From Trissonchulus latispiculum (Eukaryota; Nematoda; Enoplea; Enoplida; Ironidae): 64,000 nt of DNA. Shown in pieces: positions 12,252 to 22,300 of this stretch; positions within the stretch are counted from its first letter, which is position 1, and each line of letters begins with the position of its first letter. Under the pieces are notes generated by a model, which did no database searches, had not been told where the DNA came from, and saw only the letters and a program-made list of their open reading frames with translations. Both the position numbers and the translations under genes were made by a program. The DNA is taken from contig JASAND010012663.1 of assembly GCA_030248195.1 (NCBI GenBank), positions 1 to 64,000 of the forward strand, read 5' to 3'.

Positions 12252-13150
12252 TACAGCTAGAAGGAATTCGTGTTTGAGTCGGTAAAGAAATATGCAAATT
12301 AGGTAGGTTCACAAAATTCTGGCTCAGTTCACATTATGAGTGATCTGCTTTTTCACCAGACTTGTCTGTAATTAGTTTCAGCATAAACAACATACAACTA
12401 TAGTGAATATTTAATATTTATCTGAAATTATCGCAAAATCTGAAATTTCCTGACAATTTCTGACAATTTTCAAAATTTATATTTTGGATTCCTTAACGTC
12501 CAAGTCCTGTTGCATCTATACGCAGAGCACAAAAAGCTAATACCCCCCACTTTCACAAACATTTCAGGACCAATCTTAATTCTATCCATTTTAAAAAGTG
12601 ATGGAGTTTAGCCCCTCGACTCCAATCTTTTGTTACAAAATGAAATTACCCACCACAGCGACTATCGTAGCAAATCTTGCCAAAAAACTTTCACCTGCAG
12701 AGCTAATTTTATACGAAAATGCGAGATCCCAAAAACCAATACACTCGCACACCATCTGCCTCCACAAAGTTGTCGCAGCAGATATTTCAAAAACTTTTTT
12801 GGCTGCCTCCTCTCCACTTATTATTTTTTCCTGGCTACGCTAATGTGTATGTACCATATTATTATTTATATTTATAGGATTATAATATTTATTTAAACCA
12901 ACTCAGGGACAGGGGAGGTGTGTGCTTGTACCACAGACAGGAAAGAAGGACTAAAAGTACGCCACCACAACAAAATTATTACCAGCCTCGAAAACATTAG
13001 CAAAACCATCTCGAAATCAGCTAGAAAAACGTCTCTTTGCAGTCACATGAACAATGCAACATTTACGTGCAAATTTTAGTTCCCCTCCCCCCCCCCCCAG
13101 TTTGTTGCAAGCATACTTTCAGCCAGTCAAACATCAAGACAGGTTGACAG
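12252..13150. other. No gene recognised; downstream flank of DNAJA2
   Basis: Contains poly-C and AT-rich sequence. Overlapping frames at 12598-12896 lack any recognisable feature. May include the DNAJA2 3' untranslated region; no polyadenylation signal could be assigned. Confidence 0.45.
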
Positions 13151-13181
13151 ACATCAACAACAACAACAACAACAACAACAT
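13151..13181. repeat. (CAA)n microsatellite
   Basis: About ten CAA units just downstream of the DNAJA2 stop codon side. Confidence 0.95.
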
Positions 13182-13224
13182 CTGAATACACAGTAACTAT
13201 GATAATTATGAATTCCTATCTATA

Positions 13225-13313
13225 CTATTGATGTGCGCACTGTACACGCTGTCCGTGAGGCCCCGGGCCCCCGTCTTCATCGTCGCTTTCATCGTAGGCT
13301 TCACGACGACCGC
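13225..13313 (-). CDS. DNAJA2: DNAJA2 last exon: acidic tail and CaaX box
   Basis: Encodes [17 protein letters not shown] and ends QRVQCAHQ then stop. CAHQ is a carboxy-terminal prenylation signal and is also the ending of vertebrate DNAJA2, which supports orthology to DNAJA2 rather than DNAJA1 or DNAJA4. The acceptor is TTTTTAG. Confidence 0.9.
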
Positions 13314-16300
13314 CTAAAAACAAGAAACATAAAGCTGATGCCAACATACGAAAACTAAGGCAGAAGAAAATGAAGTAAACGCGGCAAAGGCAAATCAGAT
13401 CGACCCTGGCCCAACTACGCTGCAATGGACACTCCAGAATTCTTGGCCAGTACAGACACCGAATCGGCATCTCTGACTCCCCCCAATGCCCCCCTATGCG
13501 GGCACGAATCGGAAGATCTGCAGCATCTGTTCATAGATTGCCCAGCGCACGCAATCCCCCGGGCCAGGCATCTGGGAACCAACCCTACGTTGGCGGTCCT
13601 TACGGAGGCCCCCCTTGCAGTGGTGGATTTCCTGCGGGGAATAGGCCGCCTCTGAGGTGGTCTATATCATATTGGTCCGCCAGATGATCCAGGAAATAAC
13701 AACAACAACAAGTAAACGCGGGCTGGCAGGCGGACCCGTGAAAGGATTATAAGGTATTAGCAAAAAAATCAGTAAAAAAACGTCTGCCCTTTACGCAACC
13801 GTCTGGAAAACTCTCGAGTTCCCCCCGCCCGATAACTTTGAAAATAATATTTGAAATGACCAGTATAACACATACATACATATTATAAAATTGAAAAGAT
13901 TGCGTAAAGTTTAGAGATTATTTTGAAATCGTTTGAGATTTTTCCTAAAATAGCCTACACTAACTGTTTATAGCCCATAAGCATTTATAGCCTTAGAATT
14001 AGTTTAAATTTGCACATTAGTGGCACTCTTTTGCCTCTAGGAAAAGATTATAAATTAGCAAATTAGAAAGTTAAATAAAAGCAAATTAAATTAGAAAGTA
14101 AAAAATCGAAAATAAACTAGCATTTTCAGCAATATTTTTCCCAGAAAAATCCAACCCTGGTAGGTAAGACATGTTTGACGTAGAAAGGAAACATAAACAA
14201 CCTAAAAATAACCAAAAAAGTATTACCATACCCTCCCACCTCCACCGCTTGTAACAAAAATTTCACATTTTTAATAGAATTTAAAAAAACAAATTCAAAA
14301 AACAACTGACTGGAACCATGACCGCCGGAGCCTTGGGTATGACGTTCCTCAAAGGGCAACAGATACACTTCTTCCACGTGTTCACCCACAGGGATTGTCA
14401 CCTTAGGGCGGGCTGGCAGGAATTTTTCCAAAGCCTAACAAACAAACACGGAAATTAATAAATTATTAACTAAGGCAACAATAAAATGATGCACACAAGT
14501 TTATGCATCAATTAGTGATGGGCATCGGATATTTTTTCATATCCAGATATCCGCCTATTTTGCGTTAATGGATATCCGGTTGTCCGGTTGTCCGCCTATT
14601 CCAAACTTAAAGTCGAGAAATTTTTTCATTATACACCTAAGATTTAAACTTTTCTACCAATTTTTTGCTGCCCTGTGAATCATAAAGCCAAGCTAGAACC
14701 TTGGTTTTAAAAAATATTTTAGAAAAAAGCTTGAAAACTATTTTTTCTTATTTTGAAATTTTTGTTAAAATTTTGCAAATTTTTCATTACTTTGTCTAAA
14801 ATATAAACGGATATCCGGATATTTTTCTCAAATCAAATACTATCCGGATATAAAAATTGTCCGGAGATCCGCCCATCACTAGCGCTAATTAACAGAGCCA
14901 TGCATGTTCAGTATAGCATTGTATATCATCCAAACAACAATAGTGCACAAAAAAGCACAGACGAAAAACAGAAATGCGTGAACAATGTTCTGGAGAATGC
15001 TATAACTTAAAATCAAAAACACTAAATTTGCTTATTTTTGGGATAAGAAAGGAGTAACACTTAAACGCTAAGAACAGTGTATGCCAAAAAATAGCGCTAC
15101 ATTTTAGAGATAAGCAGACAAAAAAGATTTCTTGCTAGCCGACGAAACCCATCCACCCCCAACACACAATTCTACAATTCGAGAATCCCAGGTCTACCCA
15201 CCCATCCCAGGGCGTTCCTGAAAAAGGGCCCGAATTTGTAATAAAAATGTTTATTCTAAATTTAAATTAATTTAATAGTCCAGTCCAATTTAATAATCCA
15301 ATCATTTTAGACTATATATACTAACTGAAAACTTGGCTGCATCATCAATCCAGTGCGGCTCTGGGAAGTTGACCTCAAATTTGATGTAACAGTTGCCCTT
15401 CTGATCCGGATAGCGATAGCGCGGCATCCCCTCACCGACGACACCGCGAACAGCACCTGCAATACAAAAACAAATCCACAGAGACAGAATAAAAATAAAA
15501 CTGAATAAAAACAGTTGCAAATACAAATTTCCAAATTCATATTATTGAAACATAAATGATTATCATGACTTAAGGAAGTGAAGCAATGGTTTAAGTTCTA
15601 GAAGAGCTAGCACAAATAAGCAGGTGTTATTAGGGATTGGGGGGAAGAGCATTGGGGGCGGGAAGAAATTTTCGGGAGGAGGTTGCATAAATATCTAAAC
15701 ATAGAATTTTTGACACACTGCGAATGGAGAAACGCAAAAAAGATCTCAAATATTCCTGGATTTATTATTTATTCATTGAGCCCAAACATTTGACACAAAT
15801 ATGCAAATTTTCAAAAATTTGCCGGTTTTGCCGTAAAACCAAGAAATGTCCATTTTTACCCAACATCCAGTCACTTTTGACAAACTTTTAGCGTTTATAC
15901 GGTACGCCAAAAAACTTAGATCATTCTTGCAAACCTCCCCTTTCCGCAAAAAGTAACTAAAAGTACCCTGAGCTGTGGCAAAAAAAATTGTACGCCCAAA
16001 TATCCAAGGGCGAAAAAAATCTGGCTAGTATTGGGGGGCTATCCATTTGCCAAAAAATTAGACCCAAAAGCAAAAAACAAGGAGAAACCTTAAGCTTAAC
16101 CTTTAAGTTTGTTTTTAGCTAACAAAAAGCTGGATCGAAAAACTGTTTTCAGTTTAGTATTCTGCGGCCCTGAAGACCTCTGCAGACAATTGCAGCAAAA
16201 TCAGAGACTAAATTTTTTGGTTTTTCTTGCAAAAAACTAAAATATTTCAATTTTTTTAATTTTGTCATAAAATCAATCGCAAAAGTGTCCAAAGTGCACA

Positions 16301-19300
16301 CATACCAAATTCAAGCTCAATGCACAGGTTGCCAGTCTGCGAGTAAGAATCACCAAAATTTTCAATCCAACCCCCCCCTGCCCCCACCCAAAATCCACAC
16401 CGGGGAGGGGAGGTTAACTAGTTAACGAAATCAGTATACCAGGTTCAATCACATCGCCAGGCTGCGTGCGAAAGACGACATTTCGACCGTCCAGATGCGG
16501 AAAGGAAAAGGAAAAACCGCAGAGGGCTTCGCTGAGACTGATACTGTGTTTCATGAATAGGTTGTCGGCTTCGCGCAGGAACAGCTCATGCTCCTTGGTT
16601 TGTATGACAATGATCACGTCACCGGGTGGAACGCCGGGCTAGAAATAGGAAAAAATATGCATATACAAAAGAAAAACGAAAAACAGAAAATAAAGAACTA
16701 CAAAACAAAAAGGAAAATAATGTTGAATAAATTAAGAACTGTTAGTTCTCAGGTACCGTAGTGCTTTTGGCTTTACTAAAGCTGCGTCAATGTACGTATA
16801 TACATAAATATTGTGATACAGTACAGCTCTTTGAAAACTTTAATTTACGCGAAGTTAAGTCTTTCTACTTATGTATTTTATTTTTATTTTATTTTTTATT
16901 TGATTGAAGGTACAGGATCCACCTGACGATGTGTGAGAAAACCCGAAACCGACAGTGAAAAGATTTGGACTTTGATATTTTATTTATTTATTTTATTCGA
17001 AGTCTATTTTTTCGCAAAATTTGTTCGCGATGTTTTCTACTGTCGCGGAAGATTTTTCACAAAATCGCGTTCCAGTCCCTTCCAGTAAATAAACCGGTTT
17101 TGGGTTTTAAAATAATAATACTAGTCTAAAGTATAAAAACTAATAGAAAATTAATAAATAGAAAAGTTTTTCGCGAATAAATCAACGCGAAATTCGCAAA
17201 ATTTTGCGAAAATCGCGAACTATTGCGAAGTTCACTAAAGAAGTGAACTTCGCGTAAAATAAAGTTTATAACAATCTCGACGTACTGAAGCATGTGTTCG
17301 TTCACAAACATTTTTACAGTGACAAAGTAAAAGGGCCGAAAAAGCAATAAAATCTGACAAGAATTCTCCAAAAATAAGGAAATACGAAATCATTTTTGTA
17401 CGTCTGTACCTCTTGATCTCCCTCGCCACGGAAATATATCCGCTGTCCGTCACGCATTCCTCGGTCCACATTCACTTCCAAAATTTTCGTCTCCTTCACA
17501 GTCTTTTCACCGTTACAGGTTTTGCATCGGTCCTTTTCGGGAATAGAGCTCCCTGAAAACAGACAAAGAAAAATTAAAATGAGATAAAAACAAAATCAAC
17601 AACAACAAAAAGTTGTCCCACAAAACTTAATTAACAGAACTTAACAGGCAAAAATGTGTCTAGCGAAAATGTGTTGCCCCCCGAAAGCCCTTCTCCTAGA
17701 CTAAGCCCAGAAATCCGTTGTCCGAAATAGGAGAGAGAGCCAATGGCGGCCTGCCATTATTCAGAGAGAAACAGAACCAAAAGCCCACATGTATGTATGT
17801 ATAGGATGTTCATCAATAATGCCAATAAGAGTACATAGTTACTAAGAAAGAATGTGACACTCTTAGCTTTAGGCCCGCGACATGATCTGAACGATAACGG
17901 CTGACCCCCCCCCATTCTCACAAATTGAACCCAAGTGACCTCCAATAAATACCTAGTACAATTTTGCGTACGCTCACTCGCTTATATGTTTATGTGTTGA
18001 CGCTCGCAACGGTCCAGCAGCAGCCACGTGACTCTCCAGCTTCAACACATAAACATACAAACGAGCGAACGTACACAAAATTGCTCATGTCCTCATTTGT
18101 TGGCGGGGGGTACTTGGATCCAATTTGTGGGGAGGGGGGAACAGCGATCATCGTCCAAATCATGTCACCGACCTAATAATGCTGCTTGTCACACTCTTAG
18201 TTATTATGTACTCCTGATAATACTCACCTTCGCCCTTGCAATCAGGGCAAACGGACTGCATCTGCTGAACCATACCCGGCCCCAGCTGTCGAATGGTGAC
18301 CTTCAGGCCACGACCCCGACAGGTGGTACAGGTGTTTACTGAGCCCTGTTTACCGCCAACCCTAAAAAAGAAAACATACAAAGGAAAAAGCGTGCGTACG
18401 TACAAAAAACAAGCACAAAACATTCAAACAAGAAATAAAAATGCTCCTAAAGAGCAAAGAAAGGAATATGAGTCAACATGGAACATGTAAAATGCTAAAT
18501 ATTGTCGGTTGTAAATTAAGAATAAGACAAGCATGTAAAATGCTAATATGAGTCTGGCGAGGTTGGAAAGTGCAGAAGACAAGTTTGTACACGCACCAAT
18601 ATGAGTGCATGCCAAATAGACTCATATTGGCATTATTAGTATTCTGAAGGCAAGTGGTTGCGAATTTCGGTTATATATCACTCACTTAATGTCAGCAAGA
18701 CGAGACAGGGTAGTTTTAGGGTGGATGACAGGATGCTCCACAGGTTACGCACGTATATACGTATATTGTCACGAAAGTTATCAGATTTAACTGTAAATCT
18801 CTGAATACATGAGTTATGCAAACGCTTATTAAAAATGTTATAAATATCCGTCCGTCGGCGCATTGTTGACTAACAGCGGTTTAACAGTTTCCTAAGGAGA
18901 AAAGTTGACAATGTTGACCATGGTTGGGATATCCATGTGACGTCAATAACGCTACTTATTCGTCTTAACCTGCGTAGAAATATATCCGTTAGAATTCCGC
19001 AATGGATGCATGCATTATTGTTTCTTGAAGGCATGCCAATATGAGTCTATTTGGCATGCACTCATATTGGTGCGTGTACAAACTTGTCTTCTGCACTTTC
19101 CAACCTCACCAGACTCATATTAGCATTTTACATGCTTGTCTTATTCTTAATTTACAACCGACAATATTTAGCATTTTACATGTTCCATGTTGACTCATAT
19201 TCCTTTCTTTGCTCTTTAGGAGCATTTTTATTTCTTGTTTATCCACTTTTTACATGTCGTTGACATAAAAGCGTTAAAGAATCATTAAGCATTATATATA

Positions 19301-22300
19301 TACGTATGCATTAAATAGCACAGCACAGCACAGCACTCTACAGCCACTTTGAGCATGCACTTTTATGAGAAAAGTTGCTCAGCTCGCTTAGGGCTTTCAT
19401 TTGGTACCAAATTTGACCACTTTTGAAAATTTTCATTTTCGACCCAAAATCGCCTAAGTCCCCACCCCACCCCACCACAGCACTCTACAGCCACTTTGAG
19501 CATGCAGTTCTATGACAAAAGTTGCTCAGCTCGCTTAGGGCTTTCATTTGACACCAAATTTGACCACTTTTGAAAACATTTATTTTTGACCCAAAATCGC
19601 CTAAGGCCCCACCCCCCCCCCACCACAGCACTCTACAGCCACTTTGAGCATGCAGTTCTATGACAAAAGTTGCTCAGCTCGCTTAGGGCTTTCATTTGGT
19701 ACCAAATTTGACCACTTTTGAAAATTTTCATTTTCGACCCAAAATCGCCTAAGTCCCCACCCCACCCCACCACAGCACTCTACAGCCACTTTGAGCATGC
19801 AGTTCTATGACAAAAGTTGCTCAGCTCGCTTAGGGCTTTCATTTGGTACCAAATTTGACCACTTTTGAAAATTTTCATTTTCGACCCAAAATCGCCTAAG
19901 TCCCCACCCCACCCCACCACAGCACTCTACAGCCACTTTGAGCATGCAGTTCTATGACAAAAGTTGCTCAGCTCGCTTAGGGCTTTCATTTGGTACCAAA
20001 TTTGACCACTTTTGAAAATTTTCATTTTCGACCCAAAATCGCCTAAGTCCCCACCCCACCCCACCACAGCTCTCTACAGCCACTTTGAGCATGCAGTTCT
20101 ATGACAAAAGTTGCTCAGCTCGCTTAGGGCTTTCATTTGGTACCAAATTTGACCACTTTTGAAAATTTTCATTTTCAACCCAAAATCGCCTAAGTCCCCA
20201 ACCCACCCCAACAGCTCTCTACAGCCACTTTGAGCATGCAGTTCTATGACAAAAGTTGCTCAGCTCGCTTAGTGCTTTCATTTGGTACCAAATTTGACCA
20301 CTTTTGAAAAATTTTCATTTTTGACCACATGACCTCCCACCTACATGACCCTCCAGATGGCAAAGTGGAACCAGCACAGCAAGATGGGTGGGTCCGACGG
20401 CAAAAGAGATGCCAGGAATGAGCTGGGCGCACCAAGAAACCCCCAAAGGAAAAGGTTTGAGGGGGTGAAGAAAGGCCCACATGGTATTCCTGGACCGTCG
20501 ACACTGACCGGACCCTCCAGAGGGCAATTTGGAACCAGCCCAGCAAGATGGGTGGGTCGGACGGCAAAAGGGAGTCCGGGATTGAGCTGGGCGCACCAGA
20601 AAACCCCTATAGACAAAGTTTTGAGAGGCCAAGTAAAGCCTACTATGTACCTCTCGGAAGTGGTTACCGACCTGACCCCTGAGACGGTCAAGTGGAACCA
20701 GCCCAGCAAAATAGGTCCGTGGGACGGCAAAACTGATGGCGGGAATGGATTCTCCGTCCCTCCCCAAAAACCTTTATATGCACGATTTGAAAGGTCTATC
20801 TTGAAAAATAAGCAAAAAACTAAGTTCAAAGTCGGACCCTAGATTCACCAACTTTGGCGGGTCACTGTGGCGCTGTGGCGCAACATATCAAAAATTCGAC
20901 TTCAAACGTCGTAATCCGGATATATGTCCTTATCAACCATATATAACTTGTCTGGTTTGTATTTGCACAAAGAGCTGGAAAGAAGCTAATCCCAGGCATA
21001 CTTTTTTGGCCATTTCGACGTTCTGAGCCGACTTTGTGGCACCACTGTGGCGCCGCGGCGCACTGTGGCGTGGCGGCGACCGCATATATCGAAAGTCAGT
21101 AACCTATATATATTGATGATATACCACAATAGGTGTCATCCCTTCGCTACATTCTGTGAAAGAGGCTACAAAATGGTGACATACGAGGGTAAAACGGAGA
21201 CACCGGAAAAAAACATCGCCGGCATAACTGCCGGCGGGTGCACTTTTTTAACGGTAAGTGCTACGGGGATGAAATTATCCAATTATACTAAACTCGACAC
21301 GGACTTTCTTTTGCGCACAAAATTTGCGCAGGATCTGCGCAGGAATCTGCGCAGCGCCTCTGAAGGCTGTCATTGGGGCGTTTTGACTCATATTATAGGG
21401 GTCGCTACCGCGACCCCTATGATAGGGGTCGCTACCGCGACCCCTATGATATAATGTAGAATTAAATTAGTTAAAACTATTTCCATCTGCCCAGATGGGG
21501 GGGTGTTGGTACAAAATTAACCCTCAACCAATTCCAATTCATATTATCCAAAGCTGTGTATATAACCACTATCTTTGTTACCTTGTTATGGAAGATAGAC
21601 ATTTAAATTGAAAAATTCGCACTGTGGGGCCGGGAGCCTCTCCCCCCCACATTTTACGCCCTTCATCTCACTCCACAACTCAAACTATAGTACGATCAAA
21701 AAATGTGTGTACAAACTGTCCATTTATAGCAGATTAGCCTTTGAACTAAGCCCCAACAATGTATATATTTTTAAAATCCTCAGGAACTTTAGATTCCGAA
21801 AATTTTCAGTATCTCACCCAATTTTTGTCGCAATTAAAATTTCGTTTTCACGATCGAATAGAGCTGGTCCCGTTGCACATTTTTGCTCTTACAAGTTTTT
21901 CACGAAAATGCACGCAATTTCCGGAATTCCGGTTTTTCAAAATTTCCGGATTTTAAAAATTTTCTCCAATACCCACAAGATGGGTATCATGCGATAGCTC
22001 TTATCGAACTGAACTACTTTTGTCATTGAATGAACTCTTGAAAATGCACTCAATTCCCAGAATTCGAGAAAACCGGATTTTCCGGATTTTAAAAATTTTA
22101 TCCAATACCCCAAAATATGGGATCATTCGAAAGCTCTTGATGAGCTGAACAAATCTTGTAATAGAACCAACTCACAGAAATGAGCTCAGTTTTCGGAATT
22201 CGCGATAAACCTTAAGCTAGAGTGAAATTCGGAAATCGTAATTTTCAGGAATTTCGTGCATTTTCAGACATTGGTTCTATTACAAGATTTGTTCAGCTCA

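Noticed and set aside
13425..13687. Two overlapping plus-strand frames as a host gene
   Set aside because: They are one LINE tail split by a frameshift, bounded by a 12-bp TSD and an (AAC)n tail.
20244..20842. Open frames of 107-165 codons on both strands, and similar ones at 26167-26887
   Set aside because: They lie in the repeats of roughly 180 bp of E1 and E2, are open in several frames at once because the sequence lacks stops, and repeat the same peptide. No domain.
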